Of a DNA stretch of 64,000 bases, positions 10,340 to 21,816 are shown piece by piece; position 1 is the first letter of the stretch; every line of letters starts with the position of its first letter. Both the position numbers and the translations under genes were made by a program. The DNA is from Limnohabitans sp. Rim8 (GTDB lineage: Bacteria > Pseudomonadota > Gammaproteobacteria > Burkholderiales > Burkholderiaceae_C), in the NCBI RefSeq assembly GCF_945869175.1, contig NZ_CAMBNZ010000001.1, positions 1 to 64,000 on the forward strand. The letters are read 5' to 3'. The notes beneath the pieces were generated by a model. The model searched no databases and was not told where the DNA came from. It saw nothing but the letters and a program-made list of their open reading frames with translations.

Positions 10340-11208
10340 GCGGCTTCTTTCAAAACATCCAGCGAGGTTTTCAGGGCGCTTTCAGGCATGCCGCCCTTCC
10401 AAGGCAAGTCCACCGGGTAGCTGTTCACCAAGCAATCGTCGGGCAGGCAGCTGATGGGGGTGAAGTCACGGTGTGCAATGTATTCGGGGCGCTTGTGTCG
10501 GCGGATGTGGTTGGACACTGTGCACAGGCTCAGGTAAACGCTCACGCGGTTCCAAGGCGACAAGTTGCTGGCCGAGGCATGCACCAAGCAGCTGTGGAAC
10601 AGGATCATCGAGCCCGCTGGACCGGTGGGGCTGACGATGCCGCCTTCTTTGCCACCTGCACGTTCCACCAACTGGGCGATCAAGTCGTTGTCCACCGTCC
10701 ACAGCGGATAACTGGTGGTCGACAAGTCGTGCTTGGCCTCAACCACGCCTTTTTTGTGGCTGCCGGGGATGAACATCAGCGGGCCGTTGAAGGGGTTCAC
10801 ATCGTCCAGAAAAATCGCCACATTCATGGCCCGCTCGGTGGGCATCATGTCGTCATTGAGCCAAGTGCCGTAGTCCTGGTGCCATTGCCACACATCGCCC
10901 TCGAACGCCATCTTGCCGTTGATCTTGAACTGGTGCATGTACAGCGCTTCGCCAAACAAGTCTTGCACCGGCTCGATCATGCGGGGGTGGCGAGCGAGCT
11001 TGGCAAAGGGCTCGCTGTACATGTGGGCCGCAAAGTTGGTGCGCACGGCGTCACTGCCTTTTTCGCGCACGTTGTAAGCCTCGCGGCGGCTGTAAAGCTC
11101 GGGCACCGCATCGGTCAGATTTTTAGTCTCTTCAGGTGTGAACAGGCCAGGAAAAAACAAATACCCTTCACGGTCAAATTGTTCCAATTGTTCGGGGGTC
11201 AGTCTCAT
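10336..11208 (-). CDS. phytanoyl-CoA/ectoine hydroxylase-like (PhyH) Fe(II)/2-oxoglutarate dioxygenase
   Basis: 290 residues. The iron ligands His and Asp are in WQWHQDYGTW near residues 113-118, and the distal His is in LVHASASNLSPWNR near 211. The segment WHQDYGTWLNDDMMP and the NGPLMFIPGSHK block resemble ectoine hydroxylase EctD more than generic PhyH proteins. However, no ectABC or other ectoine gene is nearby, so I do not call it EctD. It starts 2 bases after the GntR stop and overlaps the SAF oxidoreductase by ATGA. The family hydroxylates small molecules using 2-oxoglutarate and oxygen. Substrate unknown. Confidence 0.8.
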   Translation of the reverse strand: MRLTPEQLEQFDREGYLFFPGLFTPEETKNLTDAVPELYSRREAYNVREKGSDAVRTNFAAHMYSEPFAKLARHPRMIEPVQDLFGEALYMHQFKINGKMAFEGDVWQWHQDYGTWLNDDMMPTERAMNVAIFLDDVNPFNGPLMFIPGSHKKGVVEAKHDLSTTSYPLWTVDNDLIAQLVERAGGKEGGIVSPTGPAGSMILFHSCLVHASASNLSPWNRVSVYLSLCTVSNHIRRHKRPEYIAHRDFTPISCLPDDCLVNSYPVDLPWKGGMPESALKTSLDVLKEAA

Positions 11209-11210
11209 GC

Positions 11211-11891
11211 TTATGCTCCAGTGTGGATGGTTGACAGTTGCTCGGTCAGTCGGGCCGTGAGTTGCACGCTGGCCGCATGGGCGTGTTCTTGCACCAGGCG
11301 AACAGCCACATCGGCCTCACCTGCAGCAATGGCGTTGGCGATGGCCTCGTGTTCGTCCCAGACGGTTTGGCGCTGGAAAGACGACTGCAACACCGCGCCC
11401 ATCACGCGCTTGAGGTGGTGCCAGTGCAGGTCAATGCTTTGCGCGATGAGGGGGTTACCAGAGGCTTGGTAAATGGCGCGGTGAAAGGCCAGGTCGGCTT
11501 GGATCATGGCCTGCACGTCAGGCCTTTGGTGAACCCAACGGCCTTGGCGCATCACCTCGGGGTCGAGCTGTGCGCGACGCTCGGCGGCCAAGCGCACGGC
11601 CAAGGCGTCCAAGCTGCTGCGAACTTGGTAAACCTGGTCAATCCAGCGCACATCGAGTTGGGTGACCTGCACACCGCGACCGGGTGCGTCTTCGACAAAG
11701 CCGTCTTTTTTCAGCAAGCGCAGGGCTTGCAATACCGGCTGCCGGGACACGGCAAAGCGCTGCGCCAAGTCCTCTTGCGTCAACCGTTCACCCGGTGCCA
11801 GCGTGCCCTCGCTGATGGCGTCGAGCAAACGCGCATAAATCTGTTCCACGAGATCAGGCGCTGTAGTGAGTTGAAGGAGTGAAGAATTCAT
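11211..11891 (-). CDS. GntR-family transcriptional regulator (FCD/FadR subfamily)
   Basis: 226 residues from the ATG at 11891. The N-terminal winged helix includes VEQIYARLLDAISEG and LAQRFAVSRQPVLQALRLL. The all-helical FCD ligand domain has a conserved FHRAIYQASGN segment and metal-site-type histidines (LHWHHLKR). Such regulators usually respond to a small organic acid made or used by the neighbouring enzymes. The ORF can be extended to an ATG at 11927, but neither start has a clear ribosome binding site; I prefer 11891 because the perfect palindrome 11892-11905 then lies just outside the gene. It is first in the operon with the PhyH and SAF genes. Confidence 0.88.
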   Translation of the reverse strand: MNSSLLQLTTAPDLVEQIYARLLDAISEGTLAPGERLTQEDLAQRFAVSRQPVLQALRLLKKDGFVEDAPGRGVQVTQLDVRWIDQVYQVRSSLDALAVRLAAERRAQLDPEVMRQGRWVHQRPDVQAMIQADLAFHRAIYQASGNPLIAQSIDLHWHHLKRVMGAVLQSSFQRQTVWDEHEAIANAIAAGEADVAVRLVQEHAHAASVQLTARLTEQLSTIHTGA

Positions 11892-11905
11892 TTCTGTATA
11901 CAGAA
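11892..11905. promoter_or_regulatory. perfect 14-bp palindrome, candidate GntR operator
   Basis: TTCTGTATACAGAA is identical to its reverse complement and touches the proposed GntR start codon. GntR/FCD proteins bind short dyads with a GT...AC core, so this is a natural autoregulatory operator for the three-gene operon. The binding itself is inferred. Confidence 0.6.
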
Positions 11906-12042
11906 TACAAAAAATCCCCAAAGCCATGAATGGGTGTTAACCCTGAATCACCCAATCCCCCCTTTGATTTCAAGAGGCAGTCACCGGTTGGAGGGACCTT
12001 AATGACAGTCAGACCAAGGCCTCGATGGGATAATCTGGCACT

Positions 12043-12870
12043 ATGACTACCACCCTCAAAACCGCCCAAGACATCGAAGGCATGCGCGTGGCTTGCCGCC
12101 TGGCCTCAGAAGTCCTCGATTACATCGAGCCCTTCATCAAACCGGGCATCACCACCAACGAGATTGACAAGCTGTGCCACGACTACATGGTCGATGTGCA
12201 AGGCTGCATTCCGGCCCCGTTGAATTACGCACCGGGCGGCTACAAGCCCTACCCCAAGTCGATTTGTACCTCGATCAACCACCAGGTATGCCACGGCATC
12301 CCGAACGACAAGCCCCTGAAAAAAGGCGATTCGCTCAATGTCGACATCACCACCATCAAAAATGGCTGGCACGGTGACACCAGCCGCATGTTCCATGTGG
12401 GCGAAGCCTCCATCGCCGCCAAACGTTTGGCTTCGCTGACCTATGAAGCCATGTGGAAAGGCATTGAACAAGTCAAACCCGGTGCCCACTTGGGCGACAT
12501 AGGCCATGCCATCCAGAAGTTTGCCGAAGGCCACGGGTTTTCGGTGGTGCGTGAGTTTTGTGGCCACGGCATTGGCCGGGTGTTCCACGAAGAGCCCCAG
12601 GTGTTGCACTACGGCAAACCCGGCACCCTGACCGAGTTGTTGCCGGGCATGGTCTTCACCATCGAGCCGATGATCAATGCGGGCAAACGCGACATCAAGG
12701 AAATGGGCGATGGCTGGACCATTGTGACCAAAGACCATTCTCTGTCTGCCCAATGGGAGCACACGGTGGTGGTGACCGAGACCGGCTACGAGGTGTTGAC
12801 CTTGTCGGCGGGCAGCCCCGCTGCGCCGGCCTTCATTCAAGCCGCCATCAACGACCAAGCCACTGCCTGA
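12043..12870 (+). CDS. map: type I methionine aminopeptidase
   Basis: 275 residues. The enzyme removes the N-terminal methionine from nascent proteins in the cytosol. The five metal ligands of the pita-bread fold are visible: Asp in LNVDITTI near 100 and Asp in WHGDTSRM near 111, His in [13 protein letters not shown], Glu in FTIEPMIN and Glu in QWEHTVVV. Its stop codon is one base before the glnD start, so map and glnD form an operon. No Shine-Dalgarno sequence precedes the ATG; a GATAAT hexamer ends 8 bases upstream, so a leaderless mRNA is possible. Confidence 0.97.
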   Translation: MTTTLKTAQDIEGMRVACRLASEVLDYIEPFIKPGITTNEIDKLCHDYMVDVQGCIPAPLNYAPGGYKPYPKSICTSINHQVCHGIPNDKPLKKGDSLNVDITTIKNGWHGDTSRMFHVGEASIAAKRLASLTYEAMWKGIEQVKPGAHLGDIGHAIQKFAEGHGFSVVREFCGHGIGRVFHEEPQVLHYGKPGTLTELLPGMVFTIEPMINAGKRDIKEMGDGWTIVTKDHSLSAQWEHTVVVTETGYEVLTLSAGSPAAPAFIQAAINDQATA

Positions 12871-12871
12871 G

Positions 12872-15520
12872 ATGAGCGCACAGGCCCCTAAAGACGATCG
12901 GGTCGATCTGGCCCAGCTGCGCGAAACCTACAAACACGACAAAGCCGCGGTGTTGAACAGCCTGGCCATGAGCGGGGCGGCCGCACGGGGCTTGAAGCCC
13001 ACCCTGCGGCAATTGTCCATCCTGGCCGACGGTCTGCTGATCCAACTGTGGCAAAAGTCGGGCTTTGCGCCCGATGTGTGCTTGGTCGCTGTAGGCGGTT
13101 TTGGCCGGGCCGAGCTTTTCCCTTATTCCGACGTGGATGTGCTGGTGCTCTTGCCCGATGGCCAGTCACCCGAGAACTCGCCCGAGCTGCAAGGCCAGTT
13201 GGAACGTTTCATTGGCAGCTGCTGGGACACAGGCTTGGAAATCGGCTCCAGCGTTCGTACCCTGAGCGAGTGCCTGGCCGAATCGGCCAAAGACATCACG
13301 GTGCAAACCTCACTGCTGGAGTCACGCCGCGTGACGGGCAATACCCGTTTGTTCAGCGCGTTCCAAAAGCAGTACCAAGCGGACATGGACCCGCAAGCCT
13401 TTTGGGTCGCCAAAACGCTGGAAATGCGTCAACGCCACACCAAGTTTGAAGACACGCCCTACGCCCTGGAGCCCAACTGCAAAGAGTCGCCCGGCGGGCT
13501 GCGCGATCTGCAGGTCATTTTGTGGGTGGCACGCGCGGCAGGTCTGGGCCAAAGCTGGGATGAGCTGGCGCGCAAAGGGCTGGCCACACCCCTCGAAGCG
13601 CGGCAGATCAAGCGCAACGAAGCCCTGCTGGGTTTGATCCGTGCGCGCTTGCATCTGCAGGCCCATCGCCGGGAAGACCGGCTGGTGTTCGACTTGCAAA
13701 CCAATGTGGCCGAGTCGTTTGGCTACGCGTCGGATGTGACGCCCGAGGGGCGTCTGGCCCTTCGCGCCAGCGAAAAGCTGATGCGCCAGTACTATTGGGC
13801 GGCCAAGGCAGTGACCCAGCTCAACCAGATTTTGCTGCTCAACATCGAAGACCGGCTGAAAGCCGATCGGGGTGAAATGCTGGACAGTTTTCGCCCCCTC
13901 AACGAGCGATTCTTTGAAAAAGCAGGCCTCATCGAAGTGGCCAGCGACGACCTGTACCAAAAGCACCCGCACGCCATCCTTGAGACCTTTTTGCTGTACC
14001 AAGCCACACCGGGAATCAAAGGCTTGTCGGCCCGAACGCTGCGAGCACTTTACAACGTGCGGGCCATCATGAACGGGCGCTTTCGCGCCGACCCCATCAA
14101 CCGGCAAACCTTTCTGCAGATCCTTCAGCAGCCCCAAGGCATCACACACGCCATGCGCTTGATGAACGAGACATCGGTGTTGGGACGCTACCTGTGGGTG
14201 TTTCGGCGCATCGTGGGCCAAATGCAGCACGACCTGTTTCACGCCTACACCGTCGACCAGCACATTTTGATGGTGCTGCGCAATGTGCGGCGCTTTTTCA
14301 TGGCCGAGCACACCCATGAGTACCCGTTTTGCTCGCAATTGGCTGGCGGTTGGGACAAGCCCTGGATTTTGTACATGGCCGCTTTGTTTCACGACATCGC
14401 CAAAGGCCGGGGTGGCGACCATTCCAAACTGGGCATTGCCGAAGTGCGCACCTTTGCACGGCAGCACAAACTGGATGCAGAAGACGCACAGCTGGTTGAG
14501 TTTTTGGTAGGCGAACACCTGACCATGAGCCATGTCGCCCAAAAGGAAGACCTGAGCGACCCCGAAGTCATTGCCCGTTTTGCCCAGCGCGTGGGCAACG
14601 AGCGCCGCCTCACCGCCTTGTACCTGCTCACCGTGGCCGACATCCGCGGCACCAGCCCCAAAGTGTGGAACGCCTGGAAAGGCAAACTGCTGGAAGACTT
14701 GTACAAGTCCACTTTGCGCGTGCTCGGTGGCCGTGCCCCCGACGCCAACGCCGAAGTGGAAGCGCGCAAGCGCGATGCCTTGATCGAATTGGCCCGCCAC
14801 AGCGAACCCTACGAAGGCCAAAAAGCGCTTTGGGACACCCTGGACGTGGGTTACTTCATGCGCCACGACGCCAGCGACATCGCCTGGCACGCCCGGCAAC
14901 TGTCGCGCCATGTGGCCAAACCTGCAGATGGCCAACCCCGACCCATCGTGCGCGCACGACTTTCGCCCGTGGGTGAAGGTTTGCAGGTGCTGGTGTTCAC
15001 GCCCGACCAACCTGATTTATTCGCCCGCATCTGTGGCCACTTTGACCAATCGGGGTTCAGCATTTTGGACGCACGCATCCACACCACCCGAACGGGGTGG
15101 GCGCTGGACACCTTCCAGATCGTCACGTCCATGTTGCCTGAACATTACCGCGAACTGCTCAGCATGGTCGAGTCGGGACTGACCCAAACCCTCGAAAAGA
15201 AGGGAGCCTTGCCCGCACCCACACGGGGACGCGTGTCGCGCCGCGTCAAGAGCTTTCCCGTGACCCCACGCGTGAGCCTCAAGCCCGACGACAAAGCCCA
15301 AAGCTGGCTGCTCAGCATCTCGGCCAGTGACCGTATTGGACTGCTGTACAGCATTGCCAGCGTGCTGGCACAGCATGGCATCCACCTGCAACTGGCCAAA
15401 ATCAGCACCCTGGGTGAACGGGTGGAAGACACTTTCTTGATCCGCGGCGCTGAGTTGCAGCAAAACAAGGCGCAAATCGAGATCGAGACGGAGCTGTTGA
15501 AGGCGCTGCAGGCGGGCTAA
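12872..15520 (+). CDS. glnD: bifunctional [PII] uridylyltransferase/uridylyl-removing enzyme GlnD
   Basis: 882 residues, normal for the family. The nucleotidyltransferase motif [20 protein letters not shown] is near residues 74-93. The HD hydrolase motif [13 protein letters not shown] is near 506. Two ACT domains fill the C-terminus (about 707 and 810 onward, the second with [18 protein letters not shown]). The enzyme senses glutamine and modifies PII proteins to control nitrogen assimilation. It follows map by one base. The gene converges on ygiQ with 31 bases between them and no clear terminator. Confidence 0.97.
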   Translation: MSAQAPKDDRVDLAQLRETYKHDKAAVLNSLAMSGAAARGLKPTLRQLSILADGLLIQLWQKSGFAPDVCLVAVGGFGRAELFPYSDVDVLVLLPDGQSPENSPELQGQLERFIGSCWDTGLEIGSSVRTLSECLAESAKDITVQTSLLESRRVTGNTRLFSAFQKQYQADMDPQAFWVAKTLEMRQRHTKFEDTPYALEPNCKESPGGLRDLQVILWVARAAGLGQSWDELARKGLATPLEARQIKRNEALLGLIRARLHLQAHRREDRLVFDLQTNVAESFGYASDVTPEGRLALRASEKLMRQYYWAAKAVTQLNQILLLNIEDRLKADRGEMLDSFRPLNERFFEKAGLIEVASDDLYQKHPHAILETFLLYQATPGIKGLSARTLRALYNVRAIMNGRFRADPINRQTFLQILQQPQGITHAMRLMNETSVLGRYLWVFRRIVGQMQHDLFHAYTVDQHILMVLRNVRRFFMAEHTHEYPFCSQLAGGWDKPWILYMAALFHDIAKGRGGDHSKLGIAEVRTFARQHKLDAEDAQLVEFLVGEHLTMSHVAQKEDLSDPEVIARFAQRVGNERRLTALYLLTVADIRGTSPKVWNAWKGKLLEDLYKSTLRVLGGRAPDANAEVEARKRDALIELARHSEPYEGQKALWDTLDVGYFMRHDASDIAWHARQLSRHVAKPADGQPRPIVRARLSPVGEGLQVLVFTPDQPDLFARICGHFDQSGFSILDARIHTTRTGWALDTFQIVTSMLPEHYRELLSMVESGLTQTLEKKGALPAPTRGRVSRRVKSFPVTPRVSLKPDDKAQSWLLSISASDRIGLLYSIASVLAQHGIHLQLAKISTLGERVEDTFLIRGAELQQNKAQIEIETELLKALQAG

Positions 15521-15551
15521 AGGGCCCGTCCGACCAGGATGTTCTGCTGAA

Positions 15552-17933
<2,382 letters not shown>

Positions 17934-18083
17934 GGACAGCAACTCGGGATAACCCGTTAGTGTAGGCGTTTGGGGGTGAGCCACGAGAAACAGCGGTTAT
18001 TGCCCAAACCGAATGCATCCAGAACATGCCCTTGCGCGCTTGCTTGGCAACCATTTGTGCAATCGCAAAGAGATAATGGTCGC

Positions 18084-18689
18084 ATGACTGTAGACCTGCC
18101 ACTGAATCGCCCGAGCTCCAAAACCGACTTGTTTGTGTCGTTCACCTTGTTGGCTTTACAAGGTTTCGGCGGTGTGTTGACCGTGGTGCAACGCGAAGTG
18201 GTCGAGCACAAAAGATGGATGACCCCGAGCCAATTTCTGGAAGATTGGGCGGTCGCGCAAATTTTGCCCGGCCCCAATGTGATCAATTTTTGCCTGATGA
18301 TCGGTGGGCGTTATTTTGGCCTGATGGGGGCTTTGGCCGCGCTGGCAGGCTTGTTGGCAGCGCCGACAGCCGTGTTGATTGTGATCGCGGTTTTTTTCAA
18401 TGGCGTTTCAGATCAGGCCTGGGCCCAAGGGGCTTTGCGCGGCATGGGGGCTGTGGCGGCTGGCATGTTTGCAGCCACAGGCATCAAACTCATCTCGGCC
18501 TTGAAACTCAACCCCATGGGTTGGACGGCATGCGCCGGCGTCATGGTGAGCGCCTTCATCAGTGTCAGCTTGCTGCGCTGGCCGCTGATGTGGGTGCTGC
18601 TGGGCATTGGCAGTTTGGCTTGCAGCTGGGCTTACCTTCAGTTGTTTCGCCTCGAGGCCGCGCAGTTGGCCGCAGGAGACAAGTCATGA
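18084..18689 (+). CDS. chromate transporter, N-terminal-type CHR domain (first half of a split pair)
   Basis: 201 residues from the ATG at 18084; the ORF track start at 17970 lies upstream of the homologous region, and an AAAGAGA sequence precedes 18084. The short CHR domain shows the family signatures FGGVLTVVQREVVEHKRW and AQILPGPNVINFCLMIGGRYFG, with about five hydrophobic segments. It overlaps the next gene by ATGA. Together the two halves equal the usual 400-residue ChrA, so they probably form a heterodimeric inner-membrane transporter of chromate or a related oxyanion. Specificity is not shown by sequence. Confidence 0.85.
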   Translation: MTVDLPLNRPSSKTDLFVSFTLLALQGFGGVLTVVQREVVEHKRWMTPSQFLEDWAVAQILPGPNVINFCLMIGGRYFGLMGALAALAGLLAAPTAVLIVIAVFFNGVSDQAWAQGALRGMGAVAAGMFAATGIKLISALKLNPMGWTACAGVMVSAFISVSLLRWPLMWVLLGIGSLACSWAYLQLFRLEAAQLAAGDKS

Positions 18690-19288
18690 CTTTGTCTTTG
18701 CAACTGAGCTTTTCCGATTGGCTGGCTTTTTTCCAGCATTTTTTGTCGCTGTCATTGCTCGCCGTGGGTGGTGCGGTGATCACCGCGCCAGACATGCACC
18801 GTTTTTTGGTCGATGAAAACCAGTGGCTCACAGAGCAGCAGTTCAGCTCGTCCATAGCGCTCGCGCAATCTGCACCGGGGCCCAATGTCTTGTTTGTGGG
18901 CTTGATGGGTTGGAACGTGGGTTTGAATGCGGGCGCAGGCTTGGGCGGTGGTTGGGTCTCCGTGGGCTTGTCGACACTGGGTCTGGTGTTGAGCCTGCTG
19001 GGCATCATGCTGCCCTCCTCGGTATTGACCTACACCACCACACGATGGGCGCACCAACACCGCGACAACCGCGCCATCAAAGCCTTCAAATTGGGCATGG
19101 CCCCCTTGGTGATTGCCTTGCTGATCTCCACGGCTTGGCTGCTGACCGCCAGCCACAACCAAGCCGAGAGGGATTGGCCGCTTTGGTTGCTGACCTTGGC
19201 CTCGGTGATTTTGGTCTGGCGCACCCGAATCCACTTGCTCTGGCTCATTGGCGCTGGCGCCGTCTTGGGTGCCTGGGGTTGGGTCTAG
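18686..19288 (+). CDS. chromate transporter, C-terminal-type CHR domain (second half)
   Basis: 200 residues, starting at an ATG that overlaps the upstream stop, with a CAGGAGAC ribosome site inside the first gene. CHR signatures are SLLAVGGAVITAPDMHRFLVDENQWL and SIALAQSAPGPNVLFVGLMGW. About five to six membrane segments are visible, the last ending at the C-terminus. It is the partner of the preceding half-size CHR protein. The gene converges on a small lipoprotein gene 15 bases away. Confidence 0.85.
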   Translation: MTLSLQLSFSDWLAFFQHFLSLSLLAVGGAVITAPDMHRFLVDENQWLTEQQFSSSIALAQSAPGPNVLFVGLMGWNVGLNAGAGLGGGWVSVGLSTLGLVLSLLGIMLPSSVLTYTTTRWAHQHRDNRAIKAFKLGMAPLVIALLISTAWLLTASHNQAERDWPLWLLTLASVILVWRTRIHLLWLIGAGAVLGAWGWV

Positions 19289-19303
19289 GCTGAGCCGTGA
19301 TGG

Positions 19304-19654
19304 TCAGCGTGGGTTCTCGAAAAACACCGTGTTCGAGAAATCGCTGACCTCAAAGTAGACCTTTTTTTCGCCGGGGTCCGCCTGCATGTTCAGGTTTTCG
19401 TCGAATACACCGTAGCCATACCGGTAAGCACGGGGTTTGCCATCTTCAGTGCCCAAAGCGGTGCTGATTTTGTCGACCTTCAAAAAGCGCCGCACAACCT
19501 TGTCACCCGCATAGACCTCCATCACACCGTCAGTGCCAGTCCAGTTCTGAATGTCGCGGCTGATTTTGTTTTGTTGCTCCTGGGTACAAGCGCCAAGGAG
19601 CATCAAGCCCATCAGGGAGGATACGAGCGTCAAACGGATGAGTAAGTTTTTCAT
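19304..19654 (-). CDS. small putative lipoprotein of unknown function
   Basis: 116 residues from the ATG at 19654. A lipoprotein signal is clear: basic MKNLLIR, hydrophobic core and LLGAC lipobox with Cys23. The mature part has about 93 residues with a GVMEVYAGDKVVRRFLKVDKIST stretch and a GYGVFDENLN segment; it looks beta-rich and I do not recognise the family. The longer ORF in the track would bury the signal peptide and is rejected. It lies 16 bases after rlmB and is probably co-transcribed with it. It is probably anchored to the inner or outer membrane facing the periplasm. Confidence 0.75.
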   Translation of the reverse strand: MKNLLIRLTLVSSLMGLMLLGACTQEQQNKISRDIQNWTGTDGVMEVYAGDKVVRRFLKVDKISTALGTEDGKPRAYRYGYGVFDENLNMQADPGEKKVYFEVSDFSNTVFFENPR

Positions 19655-19670
19655 GGGAGCTCCTGGGGGT

Positions 19671-20405
19671 TCAGCTGCGTTGGCGCAAGGCTTCGTACAA
19701 ACAGACGCCACTGGCCACCGACACATTCAGACTTTCAACTGCGCCACGCATGGGGATGCTCACCAACTCATCGCAGTTTTTACGGGTCAGTTGGCGCATG
19801 CCAGCGCCTTCTGCGCCCAGCACCAAGGCCGTGGGAACTTTCAGGTCGGCCTGGTAAACCGTGCGGGGGGCATCGTCGCTGGTGCCCACAATCCAGATGC
19901 TGCGCTCTTTAAGTTCACCCAAAGTCCGCGCCAAATTAGTGACCATGAAATAAGGCATGGTTTCAGCCGCGCCGCTGGCCACTTTGGCCACCGTGGCGTT
20001 GATGCCGGCCGCATGGTCCTTGGGCGCGATCACGGCGTGTGCGCCTGCACCATCGGCCACACGCAGGCAAGCGCCCAAGTTGTGCGGGTCGGTCACGCCG
20101 TCCAGCACCAACAGCAAGGGAGGGCCTTCAACCGTATCGAGCAAGTCGTCCAACGAATGGTTTTGAGGCATGGGTGCCACCATGGCCACCACCCCCTGGT
20201 GACCGTGACCACCGGCCAGCTTGGCCAGGCGCTCGCCATCGGATTCGATCAGGCGCATGCCCGAATCACGGGCTTTGTCAATGAACTGCCGCATGCGGGC
20301 ATCGCGGCGGGTGACCTCGTAATGGATTTCAACAACAGACTGAGGGGCGATCTTGAGGCGAACGCCCACGGCATGGAAGCCGAAGAGCACTTTGTGGGAT
20401 GACAT
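19671..20405 (-). CDS. rlmB: 23S rRNA (guanosine(2251)-2'-O)-methyltransferase RlmB
   Basis: 244 residues. An N-terminal substrate-binding domain (KVLFGFHAVGVRLK) is followed by the SpoU/SPOUT methyltransferase core. The three SpoU motifs are visible: LVLDGVTDPHNLGACLRVADGAGAHAVI, LVLGAEGAGM, and IPMRGAVESLNVSVASGVCLYEALRQR at the very end. RlmB methylates the P-loop guanosine of 23S rRNA using S-adenosylmethionine. The downstream lipoprotein gene follows closely on the same strand. Confidence 0.95.
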   Translation of the reverse strand: MSSHKVLFGFHAVGVRLKIAPQSVVEIHYEVTRRDARMRQFIDKARDSGMRLIESDGERLAKLAGGHGHQGVVAMVAPMPQNHSLDDLLDTVEGPPLLLVLDGVTDPHNLGACLRVADGAGAHAVIAPKDHAAGINATVAKVASGAAETMPYFMVTNLARTLGELKERSIWIVGTSDDAPRTVYQADLKVPTALVLGAEGAGMRQLTRKNCDELVSIPMRGAVESLNVSVASGVCLYEALRQRS

Positions 20406-20465
20406 GCTGGGATTATCGTTGCTCGGTCAGTGGCCTGCGGTTTGCGGCGAGTTGCGGGCTCGACT

Positions 20466-21155
20466 TCAGGACTGCAAAGCCGTTGTTTCTGTCAAACGTC
20501 CGGCCTGAATCGTCAGGCTGCGCGCGCATCGGGCAGCCAGTTGCCTGTCGTGCGTGACCAAGACCAAGGTGGTGCCCTGCTCACGGTTGAGCGCGAACAT
20601 CAAGTCCATGATGGCCTCGCCTGTGGCGTGGTCCAGGCTGCCCGTGGGTTCGTCGGCCAGCAACAGATCGGGCTTGACCACAAACGCCCGGGCCAAAGCC
20701 ACACGCTGCTGCTCACCGCCCGACAGCACTTTGGGCAGGTGTTTGAGGCGTTCACCCAACCCCACGCGTTGCAGCATGGCCGTCGCCTGGCTGCGGGCAT
20801 CCGGCTGATCGGCCAACTCCAGCGGCAACATCACGTTTTCGAGTGCCGTGAGGTTGGGCATGAGCTGAAAGCTCTGAAACACAAAACCCACATGCTGGGC
20901 ACGCAGCGCCGCACGTTCGTCTTCGGACAAATCAAACAGCGATCGTCCCGCCAGCATCACCTGTCCGGCACTGGGCGTGTCCAGCCCCGCCAAAATGGCC
21001 AACAAAGTGCTTTTGCCCGAACCGGAAGCACCGACAATGGCGGCTGTTTCACCTGCGCTCAAGGAGAAATCGATATCGCGCAAAATGTCCAGTTGACCGC
21101 TGGCATCCTGCACACTTTTGGAGACGCCACGCACGGCAATGATGGATTCAGGCAT
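20466..21155 (-). CDS. ybbA: ABC transporter ATP-binding protein, YbbA/LolD type
   Basis: 229 residues from the ATG at 21155, chosen over the longer ORF because MPESIIAVRGVSKSV aligns with the YbbA N-terminus. Walker A is GASGSGKST, the signature is LSGGEQQRVALARAF and Walker B is LLLADEPTGSLD. In E. coli ybbA is also divergent from tesA and pairs with the permease ybbP; no permease follows here within the window. Its start codon overlaps that of tesA on the other strand (shared CATG). Function in lipophilic substrate or lipoprotein-type export is inferred from the family. Confidence 0.88.
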   Translation of the reverse strand: MPESIIAVRGVSKSVQDASGQLDILRDIDFSLSAGETAAIVGASGSGKSTLLAILAGLDTPSAGQVMLAGRSLFDLSEDERAALRAQHVGFVFQSFQLMPNLTALENVMLPLELADQPDARSQATAMLQRVGLGERLKHLPKVLSGGEQQRVALARAFVVKPDLLLADEPTGSLDHATGEAIMDLMFALNREQGTTLVLVTHDRQLAARCARSLTIQAGRLTETTALQS

Positions 21156-21816
21156 GCACACACCTTTGTTGAGACGACGCCACTTTAACTGGACCTTGCT
21201 GGCCCTGGTCTGCTGGGGCTTTGCTGCGCCTGTTCCAGCTTCAACTGTATCTGTGTCCAATCAGCGCATTTTGGTTGTAGGCGACTCTTTGAGCGCCGAG
21301 TATGGGCTGGCGCGTGGCACAGGCTGGGTAGCTTTGCTGCAAAAACAATTGGCACAAGAAAAACCCGGCGTGGAAGTCGTCAACGCCAGCATAAGCGGCG
21401 ACACCACCTCGGGCGGGCGATCTCGCCTGCCCGCTTTGCTCAAAAAACACCAGCCCAGCCATGTGGTCATCGAGTTGGGTGGCAACGATGCCCTGCGCGG
21501 CTTGCCCATGGCCTTGACGCAAGGCAATTTGCTGGCCATGACCCAGCAGTCTCAAGCGGCTGGCGCCAAGGTACTGCTGCTGGGCATGCAAATGCCCCCC
21601 AATTACGGCCCGGACATGGCACGCCAGTTTGAAGCGGCTTATGTCCAAGTGGCTCAAAGCCAAAAAGCGGCACTGGTCCCTTTCTTTTTGAAAGGCGTGG
21701 GCGATGACTCGGAGCCGCTCAAATGGTTCCAACCCGACCGCATTCACCCCAATGAAGCCGCGCAGCCACGCCTTCTGGCCAACGTCTGGCCCGTTTTGAA
21801 GAAACAACTCCCATGA
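21154..21816 (+). CDS. tesA: arylesterase/lysophospholipase TesA (GDSL/SGNH hydrolase)
   Basis: 220 residues from the ATG at 21154. A signal peptide (WTLLALVCWGFAAPVPAS) directs it to the periplasm. The SGNH blocks are present: GDSLSAEYGL with the catalytic serine, a NASISGDTTSGG block, GGNDALRG, and the C-terminal DRIHPNEAAQ with catalytic Asp and His. Family members are thioesterases, proteases or lysophospholipases. The ATG overlaps the divergent ybbA start, and the stop overlaps the mnmH start (ATGA), so tesA and mnmH form an operon. Confidence 0.93.
   Translation: MHTPLLRRRHFNWTLLALVCWGFAAPVPASTVSVSNQRILVVGDSLSAEYGLARGTGWVALLQKQLAQEKPGVEVVNASISGDTTSGGRSRLPALLKKHQPSHVVIELGGNDALRGLPMALTQGNLLAMTQQSQAAGAKVLLLGMQMPPNYGPDMARQFEAAYVQVAQSQKAALVPFFLKGVGDDSEPLKWFQPDRIHPNEAAQPRLLANVWPVLKKQLP

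Noticed and set aside
13322-15010. 562-residue minus-strand ORF opposite glnD
   Set aside because: Shadow of glnD, no recognisable domain.
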